Of a stretch of 64,000 bases of DNA, positions 9,848 through 19,129 are shown piece after piece. Each line of letters begins with the position of its first letter. Position 1 is the stretch's first letter. The translations under genes were made by a program, and so were the position numbers. The stretch covers positions 1 to 64,000 of the forward strand of contig JACKLF010000001.1 in assembly GCA_024236055.1 (NCBI GenBank), given 5' to 3'. Under the pieces are notes generated by a model. That model made no database searches and was not told where the DNA came from. It saw nothing but the letters and a program-made list of their open reading frames with translations. Origin of the DNA: Alphaproteobacteria bacterium (GTDB lineage Bacteria > Pseudomonadota > Alphaproteobacteria > Micropepsales > Micropepsaceae).

Positions 9848-11220
9848 AGCTGCATTCGCTTCGCCTGCGCCTTGTGGTGGCGGCGACCATTGCGCTGGCC
9901 GTGGCGATGGTGGCTGCCGGCTTTCTTCTGGTGGGGCTGTTTGAGCGTCACGTCACCCGCCACTATGACGAGGAGCTACAATCCTATCTGCGCCAGCTGG
10001 CGGGTGCGGTGGAATTCACCGCCGATGGCAAGGTGACCCTGGATGACCGGTTGCAGGATGCACGCTTCGGCGAGCCGCTGAGCGGCCTTTACTGGCAGAT
10101 CGAGGAGGACAAGACCGGGTTCATCCTTACCTCGCGCTCGTTGTGGGACACCCGCATTCCCCTGCCGAAGGATCCGCTGGGCGACGGGCAGGTGGATTCG
10201 CATGTGCTGCCCGGTCCGGCGGGGCAGATGCTGCGTATCCAGGAACGCCAGATCGTGTTCGACCTGCCGTCGGGCAGCCGGGCGCTGCGGATGGCAACGG
10301 CGATGAATGTCGCCGATATCCAGGCGGCCAGCCATGCCTTCGCGCGGGACCTTTGGCCGTCGATCGTCACGGTGGGCCTGCTGCTTCTGGCGGCGACCTG
10401 GTTCTATATCGGCGTTGGCCTGCGGCCCCTGGACTCGATCCGGCGCAGCCTGCAGGCGGTGCGAACCGGAACGGCGCGGCGGCTGGAGGGCGATTTTCCG
10501 TCCGAACTGATGCCGCTGGTGCAGGAAGCCAACGGCCTGCTGGCCGCCCAGGATGAAACGCTGACCCGCGCAAGGGCGCGGGCCGCCGACCTTGCGCATG
10601 GTCTCAAGACACCGCTGGCGGTGCTGCAATCGGATGCCGACCGGCTGCGCGAGCGCGGCCAGCCGGAAATCGCCGACGAGATCGGCGAACTGGTCGGCCA
10701 GATGCGCCGCCACGTCGACCGTGAGCTGGCGCGGGTGCGCCTGCGCGCGGCGGGGCCGAAGTCCACCGCCGTCACGCCCGTGATCGCGCGGCTGGCGGCT
10801 TTTTTCCAGCGCACGCCGCGCGGCAAGGACCTGACCTGGAACATCGGGACGGATGGCGAACTGGCGGTGGCGGCCGACGCCGAGGACCTGACCGAGATGC
10901 TGGGCAATCTTCTCGACAATGCGTGCAAGTGGGCTGCCTCTTCGGTTGCCGTGTCGGTCCAGGCGGTTGATGGCGTTGTTTGCATCACCGTTGCCGATGA
11001 CGGGCCCGGCGTGCCGCAGGATTCGCTGCCGTCGCTGACGGGGCGTGGCGTGCGCCTGGACGAGGAAACGCCGGGCACTGGCCTGGGCCTGGCCATCGCC
11101 CAGGACATCGCCGAGGCGTGCGGCGGCAGCCTGACATTCGCCAATTCTGTTTCTTCCGGTGGCGGGTTTTCCGCCACGGTCCACCTTCCCCTGCAAAAGA
11201 AAAGCGCGTCCCATGCCTAA
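9844..11220 (+). CDS. Sensor histidine kinase of the efflux operon (PhoQ/QseC-like)
   Basis: A 458-residue membrane kinase. Helix 1 covers about residues 10-33, a periplasmic sensor about 34-170, and helix 2 about 171-192. A HAMP-like linker follows, then an H-box DLAHGLKTPL with H252, an N-box NLLDNACKWA, a G1 box DDGPGVP and a G2 box GTGLGLAIA. The DLAHGLKTPL form of the H-box resembles PhoQ. No His- or Cys-rich metal site is obvious in the sensor. It overlaps the regulator upstream, and its end overlaps the adaptor start (11213), so sensing and efflux proteins are made from one transcript. Confidence 0.92.
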   Translation: MKLHSLRLRLVVAATIALAVAMVAAGFLLVGLFERHVTRHYDEELQSYLRQLAGAVEFTADGKVTLDDRLQDARFGEPLSGLYWQIEEDKTGFILTSRSLWDTRIPLPKDPLGDGQVDSHVLPGPAGQMLRIQERQIVFDLPSGSRALRMATAMNVADIQAASHAFARDLWPSIVTVGLLLLAATWFYIGVGLRPLDSIRRSLQAVRTGTARRLEGDFPSELMPLVQEANGLLAAQDETLTRARARAADLAHGLKTPLAVLQSDADRLRERGQPEIADEIGELVGQMRRHVDRELARVRLRAAGPKSTAVTPVIARLAAFFQRTPRGKDLTWNIGTDGELAVAADAEDLTEMLGNLLDNACKWAASSVAVSVQAVDGVVCITVADDGPGVPQDSLPSLTGRGVRLDEETPGTGLGLAIAQDIAEACGGSLTFANSVSSGGGFSATVHLPLQKKSASHA

Positions 11221-12274
11221 AGACATTTCGGTTTTGCCTGCCTCACTCCTGTCGGTCCTTTTGCTGACGGCCCCCGCTATGGGCGCGGTTCTGCCGGTGA
11301 ACGGCGAGCAGATCCGCAACCTGGGTATTCGCACTGCGCCCGCCACGCCGGCAAAAACCAGCACGGCGGTTTCCGTGCTGGGCCGGGTATCGCCGGCGCC
11401 CAATGCGCGCGTTCCTGTCGCCGCGCCCTTTGCCGGAACGGTCAAGGCACTGATCGCGCTGGAAGGCGCGATGGTGAAGAAGGGCGAGCCCATGATCGCG
11501 ATCACCAGCGCCGACATGCGCGATGCGCTGGGAAAGTATGAAAGCGCCCAGGCGCATTACCGCACCGCCAGGGCCGCGGCCGATCGTGCCAGCGCGCTGG
11601 TCAAGGAAGGCATCGCCCCGGCCAGCCGCGCCGAGGCCGCCGATGCCGATGCCGCCGCTGCCGCCGCCGAACTGGCGGCTTTGCGCAGCACCATGGGGCG
11701 CGCCGTGCGCGATGGCGCCGGCGAATACAGCCTAGTGGCGCCGGCCGACGGCCGCATCGCCGGCATTTCGGTCTCCGCGGGCGATCAGGTATCGGCGACC
11801 CAGCCGGTGCTGGTTCTGGATACCGGCGATGAGTTGTGGGTCGAAGCTGCGCTGCCGGCCAGCCAGATCGGCCTGGTCGCGGCGGGCGACCGCGCACAGG
11901 GCGAAGACATGAAAATCACCGGCACGGTGGTGGCCGCCGGTTCCAGCATCGATCCGAAGACGCGCAGTGCCGTGGTGCGCATCCGCCTGGACAAGGCCGG
12001 TGGCGCGAACCGGCTGGTGGTGGGCCAGACGCTGCGGCTTTCCATATCGGCGGCGGCAGGGCGCGGCAGCTTCAATGTTCCGCGCAGCGCGGTGACCCAT
12101 CTGAACGGGTCCGATGTGGTGTTTGCCGCGCGCAAGGGCGGCTTTGAGCCGGTGCCGGTCCGGGTTCAGGCCCAGGGCCCGGCCATGACCACCATCTCGG
12201 GCGCGCTTTCGCCGCGCGAGGCGGTCGCCATCTCCGGCGTCAGTGAACTCAAGGCGCTGGGGCTGCGGGACTGA
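11213..12274 (+). CDS. RND efflux periplasmic adaptor (CzcB/CusB type)
   Basis: A 353-residue membrane-fusion protein with a signal peptide (cleavage after about residue 24, TAPAMGA). It has a lipoyl half (VPVAAPFAGTVKALIALEG), an alpha-hairpin of Ala-rich coils (about residues 110-165), the second lipoyl half (YSLVAPADGRIAGISVSAGD) and a beta-barrel with the segment GSSIDPKTRSAVVRIRL. It links the inner-membrane pump to the outer-membrane channel. There is no N-terminal Met- or His-rich metal-binding extension such as in some CusB/CzcB proteins. The start ATG at 11213 lies inside the kinase gene and gives the signal peptide. Confidence 0.9.
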   Translation: MPKDISVLPASLLSVLLLTAPAMGAVLPVNGEQIRNLGIRTAPATPAKTSTAVSVLGRVSPAPNARVPVAAPFAGTVKALIALEGAMVKKGEPMIAITSADMRDALGKYESAQAHYRTARAAADRASALVKEGIAPASRAEAADADAAAAAAELAALRSTMGRAVRDGAGEYSLVAPADGRIAGISVSAGDQVSATQPVLVLDTGDELWVEAALPASQIGLVAAGDRAQGEDMKITGTVVAAGSSIDPKTRSAVVRIRLDKAGGANRLVVGQTLRLSISAAAGRGSFNVPRSAVTHLNGSDVVFAARKGGFEPVPVRVQAQGPAMTTISGALSPREAVAISGVSELKALGLRD

Positions 12275-12276
12275 CC

Positions 12277-15200
12277 ATGCTGCGCCGTTTGATCGAATTT
12301 GCTCTTAGCCAGCGCATGCTGATGCTGGTCCTGGCCGGGCTGCTGGCCGCGGCCGGCGGCTATGCCTTCAGCCGCCTGCCCATCGATGCCTATCCCGACA
12401 TTTCCACCACCCAGGTCAAGCTGATCCTGAAGGCGCCGGGCATGACGCCCGAAGAGGTGGAACAGCGCGTGATCGCACCGCTGGAGCTGGAGCTTCTGGG
12501 CATTCCCAACCAGCTTGTCCTGCGCTCCACCGCCAAATACGCCATCGCCGACATCACCATCGATTTCACCGACAGCACCGACGTCTATTGGGCGCGCCAG
12601 CAGGTGGGCGAACGGCTTTCCGGGGTGATGGGCGACCTGCCGGACACGGTTTCGGGCGGGCTGGCGCCCATCGCCACGCCGCTGTCGGAAATCTTCATGT
12701 TCACGATCGAGGGCGGCGACCTGACCCTGGCCCAGCGGCGCACGCTGCTGGACTGGACCATCCGGCCGGCGCTGCGCACCATTCCCGGGGTTGCCGACGT
12801 CAACGCGCTGGGCGGCTATGTCGCCACTTATGAAGTGGTGCCCAACGATGCGGCGCTGCTGTCGGCGGGGCTGCGGGTGTCGGACCTGCGCGCCGCCATC
12901 GAACAGGCCAACCGCAATGACGGCGCAGGCCGCGTCACCGAGGGCGAGGAGGCGCTGATCGTGCGCGCGGTGGGGGCGATCTACACGCTCGACGATCTGC
13001 GCGAGGTGGTGGTGACCGGCCAGGACGGCCACCATGTGCGGCTGGGCGATGTCGCCGAGGTGCGGACCGGGTCGCTGACCCGCTATGGCGCGGTGACCAA
13101 GGACGGCGCGGGCGAGGCGGTGGAAGGCCTGGTGCTGGGGCTGCGCGGCGCAGACACCGGCCAGGTGGTGGCCGGCGTGCGCGCCAAGCTGGACGAATTG
13201 CAGGCCAACATGCCCAAGGGCGTGAAGCTGCACGTTTTCTATGACCGCGCCGACCTGATCGACAATGCGGTGGCGACGGTGCAGCACGCCCTGATCGAGG
13301 CGACGGTGCTGATCGTTCTGCTGCTGGTGCTGTTCCTGGGCAATCTGCGCGCCGCCATCGTGGTGTCGCTGACCCTGCCTTTCGCGGCGCTGACCACCTT
13401 CCTGATGATGCAGGTTTTCGGGTTGACCGCCAACCTGATGAGCCTGGGCGGGCTGGCCATCGCCATTGGCATGCTGGTCGACGCCGCCGTGGTGGTGGTG
13501 GAAAATTCGGTGGAGCATTTGTCGCACCACCGGGCGGACGGCGGCGTGCCCAAGCTGCATCTGATCTATCGCGCGGTGAACGAGGTGGCGGTGCCGGTGG
13601 CGTCGGGCATCGTGATCATATGTCTTGTGTTCCTGCCGCTGCTGTCGCTGCAGGGGCTGGAGGGCAAACTGTTTGCGCCGGTGGCGCTGACCATCATCTT
13701 TGCCCTGGCTGGATCGCTGGTCCTGTCGCTGACCCTGATTCCGGTGATCGCCTCGCTGCTGCTGAAGCCCGGCGCGCATGACGAAGCCTGGCTGATGCGC
13801 AAGCTGATGCCGCTTTATTCGCGCGCGCTGGCCGGGGCGCTGGCGCGGCCGCGCCGGCTGTTCATCGGCGTGGGCGCGTTGCTGCTGGCCTCGGTGCTCG
13901 CCTATTTCGCGGTCGGCAAGACGTTCATGCCCGAAATGGATGAAGGCTCCATCATCATTCAGCTCACCAAGCTGCCGTCGATCAGCCTGGAACGTTCGAC
14001 CGCGATCGATACCGCCGTGCAGAAGGCGATTTTGTCGAGGGTGCCGGAGATCGCGGAGATCGTATCGCGCACCGGCAGCGACGAGATCGGGCTGGACCCG
14101 ATGGGCCTGAACGAGACGGACACGTTCCTGATCCTCAAGCCACGCTCCGAATGGCGTACCGGCAACAAGGAGGACATTGTCGAGGCCCTGCGCGTGGTGA
14201 TGGAAGGTTTCCCCGGCGTCGACTATTCTTTCACCCAGCCGATCCAGATGCGAACCGCGGAAATGCTGACCGGCAGCCGCGGCGATCTGGTGGTCAAGGT
14301 GTTCGGGCCCGATCTGGCGGTTCTGGGGCGTCTGGGCGAAGAAATCCGCACCGCCCTCCGGGCGGTGCCCGGCGCGGCCGAGGTGCTGACCATGGCCGAT
14401 GACAAGGTTCTGTACCTTCAGACCGCGATCGACCGGCTGGCGGCAGGCCAGGCGGGCCTGCCGGTGCGCGCGCTGCAGGATGAAATGCGCGCCCGGCTGG
14501 AAGGCCTGGATGCGGGGATCGTCACGCTGGATGCGCGCCGTGTGCCCATCATGATCAAGGGCGTGGACGATCTGCGCAGCCGTCCCGAGCTGTTCGGGGC
14601 CATCGCCATGACCACCGACGATGGCGGCATCGCCCATGTCTCGGACGTGGCGAAAGTCACCCAGCCCGAAGGGCCGGTGCGCATCCAGCGCGAAAATGCC
14701 TCCCGCTTCGCCACCATTCAGGCCAATGTCTCGGGCCGCGATCTGGTCGGCTTCGTTGCCGATGCCCAAAGCGCGGTCGCTGCCAAGGTCAAGCTGCCAA
14801 CCGGCTACCGGCTGGAATGGAGCGGCGAATTCCAGAACCAGCGCCGCGCCGCCGCCCGGCTGATGGTGGTGGTGCCGCTGGCGCTGGGGCTGATCTTCCT
14901 GGTGCTGTTCGCCACGCTGGGTTCGGTGCGCCAGTCGCTGCTGATCCTGGCCAATATCCCGCTGGCGCTGGTCGGCGGCATGCTGCTGCTGTTCCTGTCG
15001 GGCCACTATCTGTCGGTGCCCGCCTCGGTCGGCTTCATCGCGCTGCTGGGCATCGCGGTGCTGAACGGGCTGGTGCTGATCGTCTATTTCAACCAGTTGC
15101 GCGCACAAGGCCTGCCGCTGCGCGAGGTGGTCTATGAAGGCTCACGCCGCCGGCTGCGCCCGGTGATGATGACGGCCTCGATTGCGGCGCTGGGGCTTGT

Positions 15201-15354
15201 GCCGCTGCTGTTCGCCACCGGGCCCGGCTCGGAGATCCAGAAGCCGCTGGCCATCGTGGTGATCGGCGGACTGATCACCTCCACGCTGCTGACCCTGTTC
15301 CTGCTGCCGATCCTGTTCGAGCGCTATGGCGTGTCCAGGGAGAAGAGCCCATGA
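12277..15354 (+). CDS. Heavy-metal efflux RND pump (CusA/CzcA family)
   Basis: A 1025-residue proton-driven pump of the HME-RND group, full length for the family. The N-terminal region has the family signature YPDISTTQVKL and the pore-domain start APGMTPEEVEQRVI. The fourth-helix proton-relay motif reads AIGMLVDAAVVVVEN: the Asp and Glu of the CzcA relay are kept, but the preceding DFG Asp of CzcA is replaced by AIG, as I recall for CusA. That hints at monovalent copper/silver or an untyped substrate, not the classical Zn/Co/Cd group; this is inference from one motif. It starts two bases after the adaptor stop and overlaps the DUF3240 gene by four. A 980-codon ORF on the opposite strand is a shadow. 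Confidence 0.92.
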   Translation: MLRRLIEFALSQRMLMLVLAGLLAAAGGYAFSRLPIDAYPDISTTQVKLILKAPGMTPEEVEQRVIAPLELELLGIPNQLVLRSTAKYAIADITIDFTDSTDVYWARQQVGERLSGVMGDLPDTVSGGLAPIATPLSEIFMFTIEGGDLTLAQRRTLLDWTIRPALRTIPGVADVNALGGYVATYEVVPNDAALLSAGLRVSDLRAAIEQANRNDGAGRVTEGEEALIVRAVGAIYTLDDLREVVVTGQDGHHVRLGDVAEVRTGSLTRYGAVTKDGAGEAVEGLVLGLRGADTGQVVAGVRAKLDELQANMPKGVKLHVFYDRADLIDNAVATVQHALIEATVLIVLLLVLFLGNLRAAIVVSLTLPFAALTTFLMMQVFGLTANLMSLGGLAIAIGMLVDAAVVVVENSVEHLSHHRADGGVPKLHLIYRAVNEVAVPVASGIVIICLVFLPLLSLQGLEGKLFAPVALTIIFALAGSLVLSLTLIPVIASLLLKPGAHDEAWLMRKLMPLYSRALAGALARPRRLFIGVGALLLASVLAYFAVGKTFMPEMDEGSIIIQLTKLPSISLERSTAIDTAVQKAILSRVPEIAEIVSRTGSDEIGLDPMGLNETDTFLILKPRSEWRTGNKEDIVEALRVVMEGFPGVDYSFTQPIQMRTAEMLTGSRGDLVVKVFGPDLAVLGRLGEEIRTALRAVPGAAEVLTMADDKVLYLQTAIDRLAAGQAGLPVRALQDEMRARLEGLDAGIVTLDARRVPIMIKGVDDLRSRPELFGAIAMTTDDGGIAHVSDVAKVTQPEGPVRIQRENASRFATIQANVSGRDLVGFVADAQSAVAAKVKLPTGYRLEWSGEFQNQRRAAARLMVVVPLALGLIFLVLFATLGSVRQSLLILANIPLALVGGMLLLFLSGHYLSVPASVGFIALLGIAVLNGLVLIVYFNQLRAQGLPLREVVYEGSRRRLRPVMMTASIAALGLVPLLFATGPGSEIQKPLAIVVIGGLITSTLLTLFLLPILFERYGVSREKSP

Positions 15355-15656
15355 GCCATGTGAAGATCACGCTGTCGGCGCCCGCCGCGCTGGGCGAGCA
15401 GGTGGCCGAATTCCTGCTGGAAAGCGAATGGCTGCCCGGCGGCTTCGCCACCGCCGCCGTCAGCCGGCATGGGCGGGATTTCGAAGATGCAACGCTGCGC
15501 GAACAGGTGCGGGGCCGCGTCGATGCCCTGCTGATCACCGCCATTCTGCCCGCGGCCCATGTGCCGGCCCTGCTGGACCAGCTGCGCGAACGCTTTACCA
15601 CGGCGCGCCTGCTCTACTGGACCGAGCCGGTGCTTGATTTCGGAGATTTCGGATGA
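15351..15656 (+). CDS. DUF3240 family protein of the efflux operon
   Basis: A 101-residue cytoplasmic protein, alpha/beta in appearance, with no signal peptide or membrane helix. The start MSHVKITLSAPAALGEQVAE and the end TTARLLYWTEPVLDFGDFG match the small DUF3240 proteins usually encoded beside CusA/CzcA pumps, whose fold is thought to be ferredoxin- or PII-like. It overlaps the pump and channel genes by four bases each. Its function is unknown; position suggests a regulatory or accessory role for the pump. Confidence 0.75.
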   Translation: MSHVKITLSAPAALGEQVAEFLLESEWLPGGFATAAVSRHGRDFEDATLREQVRGRVDALLITAILPAAHVPALLDQLRERFTTARLLYWTEPVLDFGDFG

Positions 15657-16927
15657 GACCGCTGAGGACAACGCTTTTGCTGTCGCTGCTGCTGGCGCCG
15701 GGACTGACGTCGGGGCAGGCGCAGGCGCACCCGCCTGTCTCCTCGCCCAGCCTGGAATTCCTGCCGCCGGACGGCATGGTCAGCGACCTTCTGGCCCAGG
15801 ACCCCGTGGTCAAGCATGCCCAGGCGATGCTGAATTCGGCAGAGGCCGAAGCGCGCGGGCGCGAGGCCGGTCCACATGAATTCACCCTGCACGGCGAATA
15901 TCACAGCCGCGCCACCAGCATCGATGGGCGGCTGGATGAATGGGCGGTGGGCATCAGCCGTGGCATCCGCCTGCCGGGCAAGGCGGACGCCGATACGCGC
16001 ATCGGGCGTTATACCGTTGCCGTCGCCGAGAACGGCTATGGCGATGCGCGGCACCAGACCGCGACGCTGCTGAAGGAATTGTGGCTGGCCTGGGTGCTGG
16101 CCGAGGACGATGTACGCCTGGCAAAGGAGGAGGCAGCCTCATACGAGCGCCAGCTATCGGCCACCCAGCGCGCCCGCACGCTGGGCGAGACCGCAACGCT
16201 CAATGTCGAGCAGGTGCAGGCCGCGCTGGCCCAGGCGCGCGTGCAGGCGGCCCAGGCCGAACAGGCCCGGCGCGATTCCCGCATGACGCTGGAGCGGACC
16301 TTCCCCGGATTGACCCTGCCGCTGGGCGCACCCGCCATGCCCGATCCGGCGGCGCCGCCGGGCACCTGGCGCGAATGGCATGATGCGGTGCTGGACGACA
16401 ATCACGAGATCAAGCTGGCCCAGAGCGAGGCGGACCGGCGCGAATGGATGGCCAGGCGCGCGCGCATGGACCAGTTCGCCGACCCCACCTTCGACCTGCG
16501 CACCTTTCAGGACATGGGCGGGCATGAGACGGGTTTCGGCGTGGGCTTTTCGATTCCCATTGGAGGGGCCCTGCGCCAGGCCAGCGCGGACCAGGCCGGC
16601 GCGGAAGCCACCGCCGCCTCCGTGGCTGCGCACAAGGTCAAGCGCGACGTGGAAATCGCCGCCGAGCGCGATGTGATCAATGCACAGCAGGGGCTGGAAG
16701 CCTGGCGGCAGGCCAGCGCGGCGGCCACCAGCAGCGCCGCCATGCTAGCACGGATGCAGAAGGCCTATGACCTGGGCGATCAGGGGCTGACCGAGCTTCT
16801 GATTGCGCGGCGTCAGGACTATGACGCGCGCCGCACCGAGGTTCATGCACGCGGCAGCGCCCATTCGGCGGTGCTGCAGCTGATGATCGATTCCCACCGC
16901 ATCTGGGGTCTTTCCGACGAGGAGTAG
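15653..16927 (+). CDS. TolC-family outer-membrane efflux channel (CusC/CzcC type)
   Basis: A 424-residue outer-membrane factor with signal peptide (MRPLRTTLLLSLLLAPGLTS). It has two outer-membrane-efflux repeats with long Ala/Glu/Gln-rich helices (about residues 50-210 and 240-420) and the typical Gly-rich strand FGVGFSIPIGG. It completes the tripartite pump and is the last gene of the operon. Its stop is 19 bases from the stop of the convergent glycosyltransferase gene. No strong terminator is visible between them. Confidence 0.88.
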   Translation: MRPLRTTLLLSLLLAPGLTSGQAQAHPPVSSPSLEFLPPDGMVSDLLAQDPVVKHAQAMLNSAEAEARGREAGPHEFTLHGEYHSRATSIDGRLDEWAVGISRGIRLPGKADADTRIGRYTVAVAENGYGDARHQTATLLKELWLAWVLAEDDVRLAKEEAASYERQLSATQRARTLGETATLNVEQVQAALAQARVQAAQAEQARRDSRMTLERTFPGLTLPLGAPAMPDPAAPPGTWREWHDAVLDDNHEIKLAQSEADRREWMARRARMDQFADPTFDLRTFQDMGGHETGFGVGFSIPIGGALRQASADQAGAEATAASVAAHKVKRDVEIAAERDVINAQQGLEAWRQASAAATSSAAMLARMQKAYDLGDQGLTELLIARRQDYDARRTEVHARGSAHSAVLQLMIDSHRIWGLSDEE

Positions 16928-16946
16928 GGGGGCGGGTTTTGCGGTA

Positions 16947-18056
16947 TCAGCGCCCTGCGATGAAGGCATGCCAGACGCGGCGCATCATGAAAAATAGCGT
17001 CTCGCCGACGACCGGGACTGTCCGTATCCGGCGCAGCGCGGAAACGACAGGCGCCGTCACGATCCGCAGCCGCCATCTGCGCTGATATTCGCGACACAGG
17101 GTGCGATCTTCAAAGGTGCCGGAAACGGCTGCGTCCTGAAGGACGTCCTGGTAGAGCGACAGCCACGCCTCTGCTGCGGCATCCAGGCTCGCCTCCTGCC
17201 TGATCCGTGCGCTGACGCGGGCTGCGTCGGCGGCGTCATACCGGGCGATTTCCCCCGAAATGGCGCCGGCGTCGAGCGGCCCTGTCAGCACACCGGCGCC
17301 GAAATTCATCGGGCGCAATGCGTCCAGGTTTTTTGTGCTCACCATGGGGCCAAGACCGGAAAAGTCGCACAGGATCACGGCGGTCCCCGTGGCCATGGCT
17401 TCCAGGGCGCAGCGCGCCTTGGCGAAAACAAGGTCATAGCCGCCGAGCATGTCTTCGGGGCTTGCCGCCGGTCTGTTCACGCCCGATCCGACGACATCGA
17501 CATCCAGTCCGTGGCTTTTGCATGCCTGCAGCACCGGCAGCATATGGGTGAGCCGCCCGGCATAGTTGCTGAAGATCAGCGCGCGGCGTGGTGTGGCCGG
17601 AAGGGGCGCGCGCGCCCGAAACCGGTTCAGGTCCACCGCATTGCAGATCATGGCGATGCGCGCGGGCGGTATTGCGGAGCAGGCACGGATGCGCGCCTCG
17701 CAACGCCTGTCCACCGCGACATGCCTTGCAATGCGCGCCAGCGGGAGAGGGGCATCCATGTCCTGTGTGGCATCATGGATGGCGAAAATGGCGGGAACGC
17801 CCTCGAACCGGGTCAGGGCGTTCAGGAGTGCAGGCTGGTGTTGGCCGTGAATGATGTCCGGCCGGAAAGGCAGGTTCCCAAGGTCGGAAACGACGGCAAT
17901 GTCTCTCGCTTCGATATCCCGGGCAATGGCGCCTTTCGCAAGGGTGTGGATGGCCACCCGGTGCCCGCGCGCGGTGAGCGCCGTCGCCAGGTCGCGCGTA
18001 AAGCAGGGGACGCCACTGAAGGTCTCCAGCTCGAACGCCGTCATCAGTATGTTCAA
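16947..18056 (-). CDS. GT4-like glycosyltransferase
   Basis: About 369 residues with a GT-B layout. The first Rossmann strand is NILMTAFELETFSGVPCF. A second domain begins LIFSNYAGRLTHML and holds DLVFAKARCALEAMATG, a match to the E-x7-E nucleotide-sugar region of GT4 enzymes. A TTG start at 18056 is preferred: its codon overlaps the TGA stop of the upstream gene (18053-18055), so translation is coupled. An ATG at 18044 is the alternative. No membrane helix is seen, so it is probably a peripheral cytoplasmic enzyme. The sugar donor and acceptor cannot be told. Its partner, the PIG-L-like gene, suggests glycan modification. Confidence 0.75.
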   Translation of the reverse strand: MNILMTAFELETFSGVPCFTRDLATALTARGHRVAIHTLAKGAIARDIEARDIAVVSDLGNLPFRPDIIHGQHQPALLNALTRFEGVPAIFAIHDATQDMDAPLPLARIARHVAVDRRCEARIRACSAIPPARIAMICNAVDLNRFRARAPLPATPRRALIFSNYAGRLTHMLPVLQACKSHGLDVDVVGSGVNRPAASPEDMLGGYDLVFAKARCALEAMATGTAVILCDFSGLGPMVSTKNLDALRPMNFGAGVLTGPLDAGAISGEIARYDAADAARVSARIRQEASLDAAAEAWLSLYQDVLQDAAVSGTFEDRTLCREYQRRWRLRIVTAPVVSALRRIRTVPVVGETLFFMMRRVWHAFIAGR

Positions 18057-18886
18057 GGCGCGGTCCCGGCGCGGGCCTCGCCGGCATATGCAGCGCCGCC
18101 GTAAATGCCGCGGGCATGACGGCGGACATCCGTCATGATGGGGCGAAAATGGTCTTCGAAGCGCAGGCAACTCCTGTAGATGCCTTTGCGGACCCGTTCT
18201 TCGCCGACCTGCTCGTAATAGGGTATGCCGGTGGGAAATTCGTAGCGCGGTTGCGCGACCCTGATCAGATGTTCGGTGCGGAACGCGTCGTATCCGCCGG
18301 ATGACAGCGCACGGTCGACTTCAGACTGCAAATCGTCATAGCCGCGTGCCTGATCGATCTTGGCCTGAAAGGCTCCTGGCGTCAGGGGCAGGCGCAATGT
18401 GCCGCGCGGCCGGTGCATATCGCCGTTCCGGTTCGTTTCCCACAGCTGTATGGCATAGTTCTGGATCCGGCTTCCGGTCTGGGCTTCGGCCGCCTGGATC
18501 GCCGTGTCCACCAGGAAGCGGCACAGGTCGTGGCCGGGGTTGAAGCCTTCCCAGGCGTCGGCGACCACGAAATCGATGTCATTGACGACGAGCGATGTGA
18601 CGATCGCATCGAACAGGCCGCAAATGGCCCGCGTATCGCGTTGCATGATCGCCCGATAGAGAAATTTATCGGTATGGGGCCCGAAGATTTCGCCCATGGC
18701 GGCGCCGGCTCCGTCCAGCAGGCGCGCCGTGGCGTCAAGCCTGCCGCGCGTGCCGTGGCCAGATCCGTCGGTCAGGACATGCGCCAGCGGGCGCGCCGCA
18801 AGAACCCAGCCATATACGCACAATTCATGACCCGGATGGGCCATGTACAGGGCTGGCCGGCGGTGGCGCAGCAGCCCAGTCTCCAT
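18053..18886 (-). CDS. PIG-L (LmbE)-like protein with altered catalytic motif
   Basis: A 277-residue protein. It opens with LYMAHPGHELCVYGWV and HVLTDGSGH, which align in place with the AHPDDE strand and the following loop of PIG-L/LmbE zinc deacetylases, such as MshB and GlcNAc-PI deacetylase. The usual DD is replaced by GH (G19, H20), so the general-base Asp is missing and a zinc-ligand Asp is now His. Other parts, such as IDFVVADAWEGFNPGHDLCR, fit an alpha/beta enzyme. It lies directly upstream of, and is translationally coupled to, a glycosyltransferase. It could be a deacetylase variant, a non-catalytic relative or a new activity. The family call is moderate. Confidence 0.55.
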   Translation of the reverse strand: METGLLRHRRPALYMAHPGHELCVYGWVLAARPLAHVLTDGSGHGTRGRLDATARLLDGAGAAMGEIFGPHTDKFLYRAIMQRDTRAICGLFDAIVTSLVVNDIDFVVADAWEGFNPGHDLCRFLVDTAIQAAEAQTGSRIQNYAIQLWETNRNGDMHRPRGTLRLPLTPGAFQAKIDQARGYDDLQSEVDRALSSGGYDAFRTEHLIRVAQPRYEFPTGIPYYEQVGEERVRKGIYRSCLRFEDHFRPIMTDVRRHARGIYGGAAYAGEARAGTAP

Positions 18887-19129
18887 GTCTCCTGATCAGG
18901 CGCACCGTTCGAATTCTGCCCGGAAGGTTGGCGTTACTCTGCTTAACGTGAAGACCAGGCGCCAGATGCGCGGGGTTGAGGTTGAACGATCCGGGGCGGC
19001 CCGGCGTAGCCAGTCCTGTTAGGTATGATGGCAGCAGCAATCCCCGCGAAGCTGTCGTTATTACAATCGTTCCGATGACCGATGGCGCAGGACCGTCGCG
19101 GTACTCGGCGTGATGGAGGAACCAGGGCA

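Noticed and set aside
12166..15108. 980-codon ORF on the minus strand
   Set aside because: It is the antisense of the efflux pump gene; its composition (His/Gln/Arg-rich) and lack of any domain show it is a GC-rich shadow.
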